A stretch of 64,000 nucleotides of DNA, taken from the NCBI RefSeq assembly GCF_002119665.1, contig NZ_CP021111.1:2108001-2172000 (forward strand). The letters are read 5' to 3'. How positions within the stretch are numbered: the first letter of the stretch is position 1; each line of letters starts with the position of its first letter. Made by a program: the position numbers and the translations under genes. Origin of the DNA: Bordetella genomosp. 13. Its GTDB lineage: Bacteria; Pseudomonadota; Gammaproteobacteria; Burkholderiales; Burkholderiaceae_B. A model generated the notes under the pieces. The model was not told where the DNA came from. It did no database searches and was given only the letters and a program-made list of their open reading frames with translations. Of this stretch, positions 45,509-55,431 are shown in pieces.

Positions 45509-46597
45509 TCAGCGGCGCGGCGGCAGCGTGCCCATGAACGCGTCATAGCTGCCTTCGGCCAGCCGCAGCCATGGAGTTTCGGCGTCACGAAACGCGACCA
45601 TGCTGTCGTACAGCTGCGCGAACAGAGGATCGGCGGCAGCCAGCTCGGCATAGAGCGCCAACGCCTCCTGGTAGCACGCATCCATCACGGCCTTCGGAAA
45701 GGCCTTCAGTTGCGTACCTTGGGAGACCAGTCGACGCAATGCGGCCGGGTTCTCGACGTCGTAACGCGCGACCATGTCGGCGCCCGCCGTTGCGCAGGCC
45801 TGCGTCAGCACCGACTGGTAGCGCCTGGGCAGCGCGTCGTGGGCCGCGCGATTCACGTACAGCGATATCTGCAGCGTGCCCTCCCACCAGCCCGGGAAGT
45901 AGTAATTGCGTGCTGCGTGGTGCAGCCCCAGCGTCTCGTCGTCATACGGTCCTATCCATTCGGCCGCATCGAGGCTGCCGGCTTCCAGAGCCGCACGTAT
46001 GCCTTCCGGCTCGGTGTGCTGCGCCAGAACGCCCAATCGCTTCAACACCGCGCCCGCGAACGCGCCGGTCCGGAACTTCAGGCCCTTCAGATTCTCGACT
46101 GACTTGATTTCGTAGCGGAACCAGCCGCCCATCTGCGTGCCGGTATAGCCGCATGGGAAGTTGAGCACGCCGTACCGGTCGAACACCTTGCGCGTGAGTT
46201 CGAGGCCGTCGCCGGCGCGCATCCATGCGCTCATCTGGCGCGTGTTCAGCCCGAACGGCACCGCGCCGTCGAAGCACAGTGCCGGGTCCTTGTCGTAGTA
46301 GTGGCACGAAGCCGAATGACCGCAGTCGGCGACACCTTGCTGGACGGCGTCCAGCACGCCTTGCGCCGGCGCGATCTCGCCAGGCGCGTGGATGTGGATC
46401 GTGAAACCGCCATCGGTCGCCTCGCTGACGTAGCGGGCCATCTGATCTGCGGCGCCGGATATCATTTGCGCCGTGCGGGGAAAGCCCGATGCGCAGCGCC
46501 ATTGCACGACCGGAGCATCCTGCGCAATGACGGGCGCGGCAAGGGCGGCGCCGGCGGCGCCCAGCGAGGCGTGGCGAAGAAACGATCGGCGTTGCAT
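45509..46597 (-). CDS. TRAP transporter solute-binding protein, TakP/SmoM-like
   Basis: 362 residues. The N terminus MQRRSFLRHASLGAAG carries a twin-arginine signal followed by APVIAQ, the probable cleavage site. The mature protein is a DctP/TakP-family binding protein: the arginine that binds the ligand carboxylate is probably in LKFRTGAFAG, and EWIGPYDDETLGL and PGWWEGT are the TakP-like ligand segments. Members bind 2-oxo acids, mannitol or lactate. No DctQ/DctM permease gene is adjacent, so it is an orphan. It sits between truA and trpF in an otherwise biosynthetic gene run. Confidence 0.88.
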   Translation of the reverse strand: MQRRSFLRHASLGAAGAALAAPVIAQDAPVVQWRCASGFPRTAQMISGAADQMARYVSEATDGGFTIHIHAPGEIAPAQGVLDAVQQGVADCGHSASCHYYDKDPALCFDGAVPFGLNTRQMSAWMRAGDGLELTRKVFDRYGVLNFPCGYTGTQMGGWFRYEIKSVENLKGLKFRTGAFAGAVLKRLGVLAQHTEPEGIRAALEAGSLDAAEWIGPYDDETLGLHHAARNYYFPGWWEGTLQISLYVNRAAHDALPRRYQSVLTQACATAGADMVARYDVENPAALRRLVSQGTQLKAFPKAVMDACYQEALALYAELAAADPLFAQLYDSMVAFRDAETPWLRLAEGSYDAFMGTLPPRR

Positions 46598-46757
46598 GCA
46601 GTCTCTCCGGTGCAGGAAGATTATGCAGGTGCGGCGCCCGATACGTCGTCAGGCGTCGCGCGGCAGCCGGATCGGCGGCCGCTCTCCTCCTCGATGATAT
46701 CCGGAACCTCCCGAAGCGATCAGGCCACGCGGTACGCGAGGGATCGCTCAGGCAACA

Positions 46758-47561
46758 TCAGCCGATGAAAGGCGCGAGCTGCGTTACGCCAGGATCCTGC
46801 CGCGGCAGGCCGAATTCGGCGGGATATTCGATATCCGCCAGATACAGGCCATCCGGCGCGAAGGTGGGCGCGCCCAACCGGCGGTCGCGCGCGCGCAGCA
46901 GCTCGCCCAGCCACTCGACGGGCTCGCGGCCCTGCCCCACCTGCAGCAATGCGCCGATGAGGTTGCGCACCATGTGGTGCAGGAAGGCATTGGCCCGCAG
47001 CGTGAACACGACGAACGGGCCTCGTTCGTCGATGTCCAGGCGATGCAGCGTGCGCACCGGATGGCGCGCCTGGCATTGCGACGAGCGGAAACTGGAGAAG
47101 TCGTGTTCACCGATCAAGGCCTGCGCGGCGGCACGCATGGCGTCCACGTCCAGCGCCTGGAAACACCAGCCGGCGCGTCCCGTCCACAGCGCCGGACGGA
47201 CACGCCCGCGCCACAGCACGTACACATAAGTGCGCGAGCGCGCCGAGAAGCGCGCATGGAAAGTGTCGGACATGGACTGCGCCCACTGCACCGAAATGCT
47301 GGGAGGCAGGAATGCATTGACGCCGCGCACCCACGATTCATCCCGCCGGCTGAGGTCGGTATCCAGGTGCACCACCTGCGACGCCGCATGCACGCCGGTA
47401 TCGGTACGGCCCGCGCAGATCGTGGGCACCGGACGATGCGTGCCGCTGAAAGCGCCCAGCGCGGCTTCGAGGCTGTCCTGCACGGTCTGGCCGTGAGGCT
47501 GTGTCTGCCAGCCCTGCCAGGCCGATCCGTCGTAGGCCAGGCCCAGGGCGATGCGTGGCAT
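46758..47561 (-). CDS. truA: tRNA pseudouridine(38-40) synthase TruA
   Basis: 267 residues. Catalytic aspartate D54 lies in [10 protein letters not shown]; the opening [19 protein letters not shown] and [11 protein letters not shown] are typical. It modifies uridines 38-40 in the anticodon arm of many tRNAs. It starts three bases after the fimV stop, the leftward fimV-truA order known from betaproteobacteria. The 160-base gap to the TRAP gene holds no gene. Confidence 0.96.
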   Translation of the reverse strand: MPRIALGLAYDGSAWQGWQTQPHGQTVQDSLEAALGAFSGTHRPVPTICAGRTDTGVHAASQVVHLDTDLSRRDESWVRGVNAFLPPSISVQWAQSMSDTFHARFSARSRTYVYVLWRGRVRPALWTGRAGWCFQALDVDAMRAAAQALIGEHDFSSFRSSQCQARHPVRTLHRLDIDERGPFVVFTLRANAFLHHMVRNLIGALLQVGQGREPVEWLGELLRARDRRLGAPTFAPDGLYLADIEYPAEFGLPRQDPGVTQLAPFIG

Positions 47562-47564
47562 GGC

Positions 47565-49481
47565 TCAGGCGCGACGGCCGGGCGGGGGCTCGTCGGTGGG
47601 CGGGTGATTCAGGTCCAAGTCGATGGCGTCGAGCTTGCGGCTGAACGCACGGCTGTCGAACGGCGGAGGATCGCCATAGTCGACGGCCTCGACCTCGTCG
47701 CTGCGGCGCGCGCCAGCCCGGCGCAGCATCCACGCGACGATGAACACCAGCAGGGCCAGCACCGCGGTGACCACGGCCAGCAGGTTGTCGGCCAGCCAGG
47801 ATGGCATGCCGTCCTTGGCCTGGCTGTCCGCCGACGTGCCCGCCTCCGTGGCGGTCTGCCCGGGCTGGGGATTGCCTGCCGAACCCGGGGCGGCGCTTCC
47901 TGCCGCGGGCGCCGAGCCAGTTGCCGGATTGCCGCCCGAGGTGCCGGCGGGAGCGCCGGAGGCTTGTCCGCCGGCAGGCCCGCTGGCCGCCGGCGCCGCG
48001 GCGCCCGGAGCCGGCGATGCGGCGCCGGAGTCGGAGCCGCCGCTGCCTGCGGCGGCGCTGGCGGGCGCGGCGCCCGACGCCGCGCCGGTCGAAGCGGCGC
48101 CACCGGCCGCCGCTCCGCTACCGGCCGCCGCTCCGCTACCGGCCGCCGTCCCTCCGCCTGCCGGACCGCCTGCGGCGGCACCACCGGCCGCAGAGCCCGC
48201 ACTGCCCGCGGCGCTGCCGCCAGGCGCTGCGCCTTCCGGTGCGGCGCCGCCGGATGCTCCGCTGGCTGCATTGGTACTGGATTGTCCCGTCGGTCCCGAG
48301 CCTCCGGATGCGCTTGTACCCGCCCCGCCAGCGGCCTGCGTGCCACCGGGTTGTTCACTTGTCGTCGGCGCCGCCGATCCCTGACCCGTTCCAGCACCTG
48401 ATCCTGATGCTGTGGCTGGGCCCGAGCCGCCCACGGCGGCGCGACCGCCCTGCTGCGCACCTGCCGCACCTCGCAAGGCATCCACGTTGGACTGCAGCGT
48501 GTCGACGCGCTGTCGCGCATCGTCGATGGCGCGTTCGTCGGACGTTCGCGCGTCCGCGGACGCGTCGGAGCCCGCCGCGCCCTGGGCGGCGCTTGCATTG
48601 GATAGACGCAGGCGGTCCCGGGCGGCGGGCTGCACCGACGCCTGCCCGCCGTTGGCGCGTTCTACTTGTCCGGAGGCGCCATCCGCGCCGGCCGCCGGTG
48701 CGACGTCCTGGCCGACGGCGCCCAGGCGGCCCCGGTATCGCTCGTACGCGGCGACGTGCTCGAGAAAGATGCGTCGCGCCTCGGCGGGATCGATGGCGCG
48801 CACGGTGGCGGCGTCGGGAATCTTCAGCGATTCGCCGGCGCGCACCAGATTCATGTTGTTCTGGATGAAGGCCTGCGGATTGGCCTGCCACAGCGCGGCC
48901 AGCATCTGGTAAAGCGAAGCGTCGGCCACCGCATGCCGGACCGCAATGCCGGACAAGGTCTGGCCCGAGCGCACCGTGATCTCCTGCACGCCGCGGGACG
49001 TGGACGCCGCCGGCTGGCCGACGGACGCCCGCCGCACGCCGGCAGCCGCGTCGCGCGCGGGCACCAGCAGCGTGACCTGCATCTGCCGCTGCCCCGCGCT
49101 GGAGCGCAGCTCGAGCAGCAGGTCGACGGTTTCGGTGGTGATGGGCTGCGTGGCGCGGATGCGAAGCATGCGGGAATCGGGCTGCGTGCCCTCGACGCTG
49201 ACCCGCGTATCGGCCAACGGGGCCGGCGGCTGCAGGCCGGCGCGCTGCCACGCGGCCGCATCGGCCAACTGCACCTGCAGAGTGGCGGCCTCATCGGCCG
49301 ACAGTTCCAGCAGCGGTATCTCGATCTGCATCGGCGCGCCCGGCGCGGAGACGACGCGCGCGTGCCCCGCACGCGCGGCCTGCGCGTCCACGCATGCGCC
49401 CGCGCCAATGGCCAGCGCGACGGCCAGGCCGAGCGCCTTGTTACGGGGAGCGTGATGCAAGCCGCGCGGGTGCGAAGTCAT
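47565..49481 (-). CDS. fimV: FimV/HubP-like LysM membrane protein
   Basis: 638 residues. Signal sequence about 1-36, a FimV N-terminal domain (about 40-150), a LysM peptidoglycan-binding domain (about 166-222: EITVRSGQTLSGIAVRH to AGESLKIP), a long Ala/Gly/Ser/Thr/Pro-rich linker in the second half, one membrane segment near 565-585 and a short acidic cytoplasmic tail. FimV/HubP proteins organise the cell pole, type IV pili and chemoreceptors. The cytoplasmic tail is short (about 50 residues) and lacks the TPR region of Pseudomonas FimV. Confidence 0.85.
   Translation of the reverse strand: MTSHPRGLHHAPRNKALGLAVALAIGAGACVDAQAARAGHARVVSAPGAPMQIEIPLLELSADEAATLQVQLADAAAWQRAGLQPPAPLADTRVSVEGTQPDSRMLRIRATQPITTETVDLLLELRSSAGQRQMQVTLLVPARDAAAGVRRASVGQPAASTSRGVQEITVRSGQTLSGIAVRHAVADASLYQMLAALWQANPQAFIQNNMNLVRAGESLKIPDAATVRAIDPAEARRIFLEHVAAYERYRGRLGAVGQDVAPAAGADGASGQVERANGGQASVQPAARDRLRLSNASAAQGAAGSDASADARTSDERAIDDARQRVDTLQSNVDALRGAAGAQQGGRAAVGGSGPATASGSGAGTGQGSAAPTTSEQPGGTQAAGGAGTSASGGSGPTGQSSTNAASGASGGAAPEGAAPGGSAAGSAGSAAGGAAAGGPAGGGTAAGSGAAAGSGAAAGGAASTGAASGAAPASAAAGSGGSDSGAASPAPGAAAPAASGPAGGQASGAPAGTSGGNPATGSAPAAGSAAPGSAGNPQPGQTATEAGTSADSQAKDGMPSWLADNLLAVVTAVLALLVFIVAWMLRRAGARRSDEVEAVDYGDPPPFDSRAFSRKLDAIDLDLNHPPTDEPPPGRRA
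48103..48148. repeat. 18-bp tandem repeat inside fimV
   Basis: CCGGCCGCCGCTCCGCTA at 48103-48120 and 48121-48138, then ten further bases. It encodes GSGAAA-type repeats in the low-complexity linker. Six codons per unit, so copy changes keep the frame. Confidence 0.9.
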
Positions 49482-49628
49482 GAGCCGGGATTCCCTGTCT
49501 GCTTTTCGTGATCGTCGGATACGGCATGGGTGCGCTGCCGGAAAACGCAGCCCGAAAGTGTAAAGGCATCGGACATGACGTTCAAACCTGCAATCCCGTT
49601 GTCATGCGGAATCGCCGCGCACAAGGCG

Positions 49629-49652
49629 CGAGAGCACCCTCGGGTGCTCTCG
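49629..49652. terminator. Perfect hairpin between asd and fimV, possible asd terminator
   Basis: CGAGAGCACCC and GGGTGCTCTCG are exact inverse complements around two bases. It lies 80 bases beyond the asd stop in the direction of transcription. No clear T tract follows, so it may be a stabilising 3' structure or weak terminator rather than a strong one. Confidence 0.55.
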
Positions 49653-49732
49653 GAAACCATAGGCTGGCGAGGGCCGCCCCGGCCGCGCCGGAAGATCATG
49701 GCAGCCGGAACGCCCTGCTGGTCCGCCTGGCG

Positions 49733-50863
49733 TCAGGCCTCGGCCAACGCGATGCGCAGCATGCGGCGCAGCGGCTCGGCCGCGCCCCACAGCAGCTGAT
49801 CGCCGACCGTGAAGGCGCCCAGGTACTCGGGACCCATTGCCAGCTTGCGCAGGCGACCCACGGGGATATCCAGCGTGCCGGTGACCGCCACGGGGGTGAG
49901 CGCCTTGACCGTGTCTTCCTTCGTGTTGGGAATGACCTTGGCCCACTGGGTGCCCTGCGCGATGAGGTCGTTGATCTCGTCCAGCGGCACGTCGCGCTTG
50001 AGCTTGATGGTGAGCGCCTGGCTGTGGCAGCGCATGGCGCCGATACGCACGCACAGGCCGTCGATCGGGGTGGCGGGCGTGCCGAAGGCTTCGCCGCGCC
50101 CCAGGATCTTGTTGGTCTCGGCGCCGGCCTTCCATTCTTCGCGCGACACGCCGTTGCCCAGGTCCTTGTCGATCCAGGGAATGAGGTTGCCGCCCAGCGG
50201 AACGCCGAAGTGCTCACGCGGCAGCGAGTCGTCCTGCTGCGCGGCGAGGATGCCGCGGTCGATTTCCAGGATGGCCGACGCCGGGTCGTCGAGCAGCGGA
50301 CGCACGGCCTGATTCAGGATGCCGAACTGCGTGAGCAGTTCGCGCATGTGCTGCGCCCCGCCGCCCGAGGCGGCCTGATACGTCATGGAGGTCATCCAGT
50401 CGACCAGGTCGTTGTTGAACAGGCCGGCGAGACCCATCAGCATGCAGCTGACGGTGCAGTTGCCGCCGATGAAATTGCGCACGCCGCGCTTGAGGGCGGC
50501 GTCGATGACCGGACGGTTGACCGGATCGAGCACGATGATGGCGTCGTCGGCCATGCGCAGGGTGCTGGCGGCGTCGATCCAGATGCCCTGCCAGCCCGAT
50601 TTGCGCAGGCGACCGTAGACCTCGGAGGTGTAGTCGCCGCCCTGGGCGGTGACGATGATGGGCAGTTTCTTGAGCGCTTCGATGTCGTAGGCGTCTTGCA
50701 ACGGGCCCGCGCCGTCGGCCCACGAGGGGGCGGCGCCGCCAGCGTTGCTGGTGGAGAAGAACACGGGTTCGATCAGGGCGAAGTCGTTTTCGTCGCGCAT
50801 GCGCTGCATGAGAACCGAACCGACCATGCCGCGCCAACCGACGAGGCCTACTGCTTGCGTCAT
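49733..50863 (-). CDS. asd: Aspartate-semialdehyde dehydrogenase Asd
   Basis: 376 residues. NADP-binding GWRGMVGS (9-16) and the catalytic cysteine C136 in [12 protein letters not shown], as in the E. coli-type Asd. It makes aspartate semialdehyde, the branch point to lysine/DAP (dapCDE in this window), threonine (the homoserine kinase at the right end) and methionine. It follows leuB after 145 bases; a perfect hairpin lies in that gap. Confidence 0.96.
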   Translation of the reverse strand: MTQAVGLVGWRGMVGSVLMQRMRDENDFALIEPVFFSTSNAGGAAPSWADGAGPLQDAYDIEALKKLPIIVTAQGGDYTSEVYGRLRKSGWQGIWIDAASTLRMADDAIIVLDPVNRPVIDAALKRGVRNFIGGNCTVSCMLMGLAGLFNNDLVDWMTSMTYQAASGGGAQHMRELLTQFGILNQAVRPLLDDPASAILEIDRGILAAQQDDSLPREHFGVPLGGNLIPWIDKDLGNGVSREEWKAGAETNKILGRGEAFGTPATPIDGLCVRIGAMRCHSQALTIKLKRDVPLDEINDLIAQGTQWAKVIPNTKEDTVKALTPVAVTGTLDIPVGRLRKLAMGPEYLGAFTVGDQLLWGAAEPLRRMLRIALAEA

Positions 50864-50963
50864 CTTGAAGAGCTCGAAAGTAAGTATGTGAAAAGAGAGG
50901 GGATTTCTGCCAATTTATCAGAATGTGCGCGCCGCTGCCGAAGGCGGCGGCGAATCGGGCGGG

Positions 50964-50985
50964 CGGTGTTGCGCAAGCAACACCG
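50964..50985. promoter_or_regulatory. Perfect hairpin between leuB and asd
   Basis: CGGTGTTGC and GCAACACCG, exact 9-bp arms around a four-base loop, 24 bases after the leuB stop in the direction of transcription and about 100 bases before the asd start. There is no T tract, so it may be a transcript-stabilising structure or a partial terminator between leu genes and asd. Confidence 0.6.
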
Positions 50986-51008
50986 CGGCGCCGATGTGAG
51001 ACCGGGCT

Positions 51009-52082
51009 TTAAAGAGCCTTCAGCACGGCGTCGCCCATCTGCTCGGTCGACACCTTCGTCGTGCCTTCCTCGTAGATGTCGGCGGTGCGCAGACCCGACG
51101 CCAGCACCTTGCGCACGGCGGCCTCGATACGGTCGGCCTGCGCGGCCTGTTCCAGCGAATAGCGCAGCAGCATGGCGGCCGACAGAATGGTGGCCAGCGG
51201 GTTGGCGATGCCCTTGCCGGCGATGTCGGGGGCCGAACCGTGGCTGGGCTCGTACAGCCCCTGGCCGGTGGAGTTCAGCGATGCCGACGGCAGCATGCCG
51301 ATGGAGCCGGTCAGCATGGCGGCCTCGTCGGACAAGATGTCGCCGAACAGGTTGCCCGTGACGATCACGTCGAAATTGCGCGGGGCGCGCACCAGCTGCA
51401 TGGCGGCATTGTCCACGTACATGTGCGACAGCTCGACGTCCGGGTATTCGCGGCTGACTTCGATGACCAGGTCGCGCCAGAACTGCGAGGTCTCCAGCAC
51501 ATTGGCCTTGTCGACGCTGCACAGCTTCTTGCTGCGCTTGCGCGCGGCCTCGAACCCGATGCGCGCGATGCGCCGCACCTCGGTCTCGGCATAGCGCATG
51601 GTGTCGTAGCCCTCGCGCTCGCCGGCGAACGCGCCGTCGGAGGCCGTGCGCACGCCGCGCGGCGTGCCGAAGTAGATGTCGCCGGTCAGTTCGCGGATGA
51701 TCAGCAGGTCGAGGCCCGACACGATCTCGGGCTTGAGCGACGAGGCGCTGGCCAGCTCGGGATAAAGAATGGCCGGACGCAGGTTCGCGAACAGGCCCAT
51801 CGCCTTGCGCAGGCCGAGGATGGCCTGCTCGGGCCGGAACTCGCGAGGCAGGCTGTCGTACTTCCAGTCGCCCACCGCGCCGAACAGCACGGCATGCGAT
51901 TGCTTGGCGAGTTCGAGCGTGGCGGGCGGCAGGGGATGCTCGAACTGGTCGTACGCGGCGCCGCCCACCGGGGCCTGGCGCAGTTCCAGCGGCAGGCCCA
52001 GCGCGCCCAGCACGCGCACGGCCTGCTCGACGATTTCAGGCCCGATGCCATCGCCGGGCAGCACTGCAATTTGATGCGTCAT
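51009..52082 (-). CDS. leuB: 3-isopropylmalate dehydrogenase LeuB
   Basis: 357 residues, NAD-dependent beta-decarboxylating dehydrogenase. It begins [18 protein letters not shown]; conserved blocks are the substrate-contacting [29 protein letters not shown], the metal-binding DNAAMQL and [25 protein letters not shown], and the NAD-binding [15 protein letters not shown] longer frame upstream reads into leuD antisense-free intergenic sequence and is not needed. Third leucine step; leuC and leuD are upstream on the same strand. leuA is not in the window. Confidence 0.97.
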   Translation of the reverse strand: MTHQIAVLPGDGIGPEIVEQAVRVLGALGLPLELRQAPVGGAAYDQFEHPLPPATLELAKQSHAVLFGAVGDWKYDSLPREFRPEQAILGLRKAMGLFANLRPAILYPELASASSLKPEIVSGLDLLIIRELTGDIYFGTPRGVRTASDGAFAGEREGYDTMRYAETEVRRIARIGFEAARKRSKKLCSVDKANVLETSQFWRDLVIEVSREYPDVELSHMYVDNAAMQLVRAPRNFDVIVTGNLFGDILSDEAAMLTGSIGMLPSASLNSTGQGLYEPSHGSAPDIAGKGIANPLATILSAAMLLRYSLEQAAQADRIEAAVRKVLASGLRTADIYEEGTTKVSTEQMGDAVLKAL

Positions 52083-52213
52083 GAATAAATCCTGTTCGTC
52101 TGACGAAGGCCGCGGATGCTGGAATCCCACCGCGCCTTCGGCTTGCTGCTCCGGAAGGAGCCGTTTTGTCTTCGGACGGCCCCACGGCAGGACATGCCGC
52201 CGGGCCGCATGCG

Positions 52214-52864
52214 TTACACGCCTGCGCGGCCTTCCAGCCAGGGATGCCGCGCCAGGCGCTCGGCTTCGAACGCGCGGATCTTGTCGGCGTGGCGCAGCGT
52301 CAGGCCGATGTCGTCGAAACCGTTCAGCAGGCAGTACTTGCGGAACTCGTCGATGTCGAACGACATCTCGCGGCCATCGGCGGCAATCACTACCTGACGG
52401 TCCAGGTCGATGCGCAGCTTGTAGCCCGGGAACGCCTTGACCTCGTCGAAGAGGCGCGCCACCTCGAACTCGGACAGCACGATGGGCAGCAGCCCGTTCT
52501 TGAAGCTGTTGTTGAAAAAGATGTCGGCATACGACGGCGCGATGATGGCGCGAAAGCCATACTGCGTCAGCGCCCACGGCGCGTGCTCGCGGCTCGATCC
52601 GCAGCCGAAGTTCTTGCGGGCCAGCAGCACCGAGGCGCCCTGGTAGCGAGGCTGGTTCAGCACGAAATCCGGGTTGAGCGGACGCTTGCTGTTGTCCATG
52701 CCGGGCTCGCCATGGTCGAGATAGCGCAGTTCGTCGAACAGGTTCGGGCCAAAGCCCGTGCGCTGGATCGACTTGAGAAACTGCTTCGGGATGATCAGGT
52801 CGGTGTCGACGTTCTCGCGATCGAGCGGGGCCACCAGGCCTTCGTGTTGGGTGAATGCTTGCAT
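52214..52864 (-). CDS. leuD: 3-isopropylmalate dehydratase small subunit LeuD
   Basis: 216 residues, swivel domain of isopropylmalate isomerase. Conserved motifs [13 protein letters not shown] near residue 20, [15 protein letters not shown] and [18 protein letters not shown] are present. Pairs with LeuC. It starts 11 bases after the leuC stop. The 131-base gap to leuB carries no recognisable element. Confidence 0.97.
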   Translation of the reverse strand: MQAFTQHEGLVAPLDRENVDTDLIIPKQFLKSIQRTGFGPNLFDELRYLDHGEPGMDNSKRPLNPDFVLNQPRYQGASVLLARKNFGCGSSREHAPWALTQYGFRAIIAPSYADIFFNNSFKNGLLPIVLSEFEVARLFDEVKAFPGYKLRIDLDRQVVIAADGREMSFDIDEFRKYCLLNGFDDIGLTLRHADKIRAFEAERLARHPWLEGRAGV

Positions 52865-52875
52865 GGATCGGACTC

Positions 52876-54279
52876 TCAGCGGAACGAACGGACGTCGACG
52901 AAATGGCCTGCCACGGCGGCGGCCGCGGCCATGGCCGGACTGACCAGGTGCGTACGACCGCCCTGCCCCTGCCGGCCCTCGAAGTTGCGGTTCGACGTCG
53001 AGGCGCAGCGTTCTTCGGGTTCGAGACGATCGGCGTTCATGGCCAGGCACATCGAGCAGCCGGGCTCGCGCCATTCGAAGCCCGCCTCGATGAAGATCTT
53101 GTCGAGGCCTTCGCGCTCGGCCTGCTGCTTGACCAGCCCCGAGCCGGGCACCACCATGGCCTGCTTGACGTTGGACGCCACGCGCTTGCCGCGGGCCACG
53201 ACGGCGGCCGCGCGCAGGTCTTCGATGCGCGAATTGGTACACGAGCCGATGAACACGCGGTCGACGCGGATGTCCGTCAGCGGCGTATTGGGCTTCAGGC
53301 CCATGTACTGCAGCGCGCGCTCCATGCCGCTGCGGCGGACCTCGTCCTTCTCGCGGTCGGGATCCGGCACCCGCGCATCGACGGGCAGCACCATTTCAGG
53401 CGAGGTGCCCCAGGTGATCTGCGGCGTGATGGTGCGAGCATCGATCTCGACCACACGGTCGAACCTGGCGCCCTCGTCGCTGCGCAGGGTGCGCCAGTAC
53501 GAAACGGCCTGGTCCCACAGCACGCCGGTGGGCGAGAAGGGACGTCCGCGGAAGTACTCGATAGTTTTTTCGTCGACCGCGACCATGCCCGAGCGCGCAC
53601 CGGCTTCGATGGCCATGTTGCACACCGTCATGCGGCCTTCGATGGACAGCGAGCGGATGGTGCTGCCGGCGAACTCGATGGCATGGCCCGTACCGCCGGC
53701 CGTACCGATCACGCCGATGATGTGCAGCACGACGTCCTTGGCCGTACAGCCGAAGGGCAGCTCGCCTTCGACCTTGATGAGCATGCTCTTGGCCTTCTTC
53801 ATCAGCAAAGTCTGCGTGGCCAGGGTGTGCTCGACCTCGGAGGTGCCGATGCCGAAAGCCAGGGCGCCCATCGCGCCGTGGGTGCTGGTGTGCGAGTCGC
53901 CGCACACGACCGTCATGCCCGGCAGCGTGGCGCCCTGCTCGGGTCCGATGACGTGCACGATGCCCTGACGCAGGTCGTTCATGCGGAATTCGGTGATGCC
54001 GTACTTGTCGCAGTTGGCATCCAGGGTGTCGACCTGCAGCTTGGAGATCGGATCGTCGATGCCGCCCGCGCGGTTGAGCGTCGGCACGTTGTGGTCGGCC
54101 ACGGCCAGGTTCGCGCTGGTGCGCCATGGCTTGCGCCCGGCAAGCGCCAGGCCCTCGAAGGCCTGCGGACTGGTGACTTCATGCAGCAGGTGACGGTCGA
54201 TATACAGCAGACAGGTGCCGTCGGATTCCTGGTGGACGACGTGGGCGTCCCAGAGTTTGTCGTAAAGGGTTTGGGCCAT
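52876..54279 (-). CDS. leuC: 3-isopropylmalate dehydratase large subunit LeuC
   Basis: 467 residues, aconitase-like 4Fe-4S enzyme subunit. Cluster cysteines are in FIGSCTNSR and in GCSMCLAMN near the C terminus. Other family blocks: [27 protein letters not shown]. With LeuD it isomerises 2- to 3-isopropylmalate. First gene of the leftward leuC-leuD-leuB-asd-fimV-truA run; its upstream gap contains a cluster of short palindromes. Confidence 0.97.
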   Translation of the reverse strand: MAQTLYDKLWDAHVVHQESDGTCLLYIDRHLLHEVTSPQAFEGLALAGRKPWRTSANLAVADHNVPTLNRAGGIDDPISKLQVDTLDANCDKYGITEFRMNDLRQGIVHVIGPEQGATLPGMTVVCGDSHTSTHGAMGALAFGIGTSEVEHTLATQTLLMKKAKSMLIKVEGELPFGCTAKDVVLHIIGVIGTAGGTGHAIEFAGSTIRSLSIEGRMTVCNMAIEAGARSGMVAVDEKTIEYFRGRPFSPTGVLWDQAVSYWRTLRSDEGARFDRVVEIDARTITPQITWGTSPEMVLPVDARVPDPDREKDEVRRSGMERALQYMGLKPNTPLTDIRVDRVFIGSCTNSRIEDLRAAAVVARGKRVASNVKQAMVVPGSGLVKQQAEREGLDKIFIEAGFEWREPGCSMCLAMNADRLEPEERCASTSNRNFEGRQGQGGRTHLVSPAMAAAAAVAGHFVDVRSFR

Positions 54280-54387
54280 GGAAGCGCTCTGCGAGTGAAC
54301 GGTCCGCCTTGTGCCTGCGGGCGCTGGCGTACGCCATTGCCGGTGCAGACAACCGCGGCATCACTGAATTATGCCCAGCCGCTGAAC

Positions 54388-54426
54388 CTAGTACAACGTA
54401 ACCATGGATACTAGTACTTCAAGTAC
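54388..54426. promoter_or_regulatory. Cluster of CTAGTAC repeats and palindrome upstream of leuC
   Basis: CTAGTAC occurs at 54388-54394 and 54411-54417. CTAGTA also faces TACTAG as an inverted pair across 15 bases, and GTACTT-C-AAGTAC (54414-54426) is a perfect palindrome. It lies about 110-150 bases upstream of the leuC ATG, where an operator for a regulator of leucine genes could sit. CTAG is rare in bacterial DNA, which makes two copies in 30 bases notable. Confidence 0.5.
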
Positions 54427-54499
54427 CCCCATGAGGGTCGCGCGGCATCCTGCCGCGCCGGGCACAACATGATGCCCCGGCGCGCCGCGCATGCGCCGA

Positions 54500-55336
54500 T
54501 CAGCGTGCGGCGCCGCTCTTGGACTGGTCGTAAAGCGGCAGCACGCGTTGCGACGCGCTCTGCAGTTCGGCCATGCGGGTGTCGGCCGAGGGGTGCGTGG
54601 ACAGGAACTCCGGCGGCGCATTGCCCGATTGCGCCGCGCCCATCTTCTGCCACAGGGTGATCGCGGCACGGGGGTCGTAGCCTGCCCGAGCGGCCAGCTC
54701 CACGCCCATGCGGTCGGCCTCGGTCTCGTGGGTGCGGCTGTTGGGCAAGGTGAACATCACTTCGGTCAACCGCCCGCCCAGGTCGGTGACGCTGGGCGTG
54801 CCCAGGGCGATGGACAACACCTGCAGCCCCATGCTGGTGGCCATCTGCTGCGACACGCGCTCGCGCGCATGCTCGCGCAGCGCATGCGCGATCTCGTGCC
54901 CCATCACGGCGGCCAGCTCGGCATCGGTCGGCTGTATCTTCGACAGCAGACCCGTGTTGACCGCGATCTTGCCGCCCGGCATGCACCAGGCATTGATCTC
55001 GTCGGTGGACAGCACGTGGACTTCCCATGCCCATTGGGCAGCGTCGGGCCGGAACGCGCCGACCTGGGCAATCAGCTTGCGCGCGATGCCGTCGACCCTG
55101 GCCACCTGGGCCGGATCGCGATCAAGCAGATTCTTCGCACGGGCCTGCTCGAGTATCTGGCTGTACTGCTTGCCGGCCTCCTGCTCGAGCGCCTGCTCGG
55201 AGACCAGGCTGGACATGTACTGTTTGCGGTCGACCCCGACCGCGCCGGACTGCGTCGTGTTGACCGAGGCGCAGCCCGCCGTGGCCGCCAGGCCGGCGGC
55301 CGCCAAAATCCACTGTATCCGTCTCCAAGCGCGCAT
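54500..55336 (-). CDS. M48 family metalloprotease, lipoprotein
   Basis: 278 residues. The lipobox ATAGC (cysteine 22) marks it as a lipoprotein. Zinc-protease motif HEIAH at 147-151 and the third ligand glutamate in HETEADRMG (about 203-211). The C-terminal part resembles LoiP/YcaL-type proteases of the periplasmic side of the envelope that degrade damaged outer-membrane proteins. Start at ATG 55336; a far longer open frame reads through aroC in another frame. A GCGCGGCA hairpin at 54440-54458 lies downstream. Confidence 0.9.
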   Translation of the reverse strand: MRAWRRIQWILAAAGLAATAGCASVNTTQSGAVGVDRKQYMSSLVSEQALEQEAGKQYSQILEQARAKNLLDRDPAQVARVDGIARKLIAQVGAFRPDAAQWAWEVHVLSTDEINAWCMPGGKIAVNTGLLSKIQPTDAELAAVMGHEIAHALREHARERVSQQMATSMGLQVLSIALGTPSVTDLGGRLTEVMFTLPNSRTHETEADRMGVELAARAGYDPRAAITLWQKMGAAQSGNAPPEFLSTHPSADTRMAELQSASQRVLPLYDQSKSGAAR

Positions 55337-55431
55337 CGTCGCCTCCGTATATGCGTGGGTTCTGCATGAAGCGGGGACATCCGACAGCACCCCGCGTACC
55401 AATGAAGCCGTAGGCCGGCGGATGCGGCGTA

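Noticed and set aside
47565..49481. A mucin-like or autotransporter surface protein
   Set aside because: The Ala/Gly/Ser-rich part suggested this, but the N-terminal FimV domain, LysM, single membrane segment and truA linkage fit FimV.
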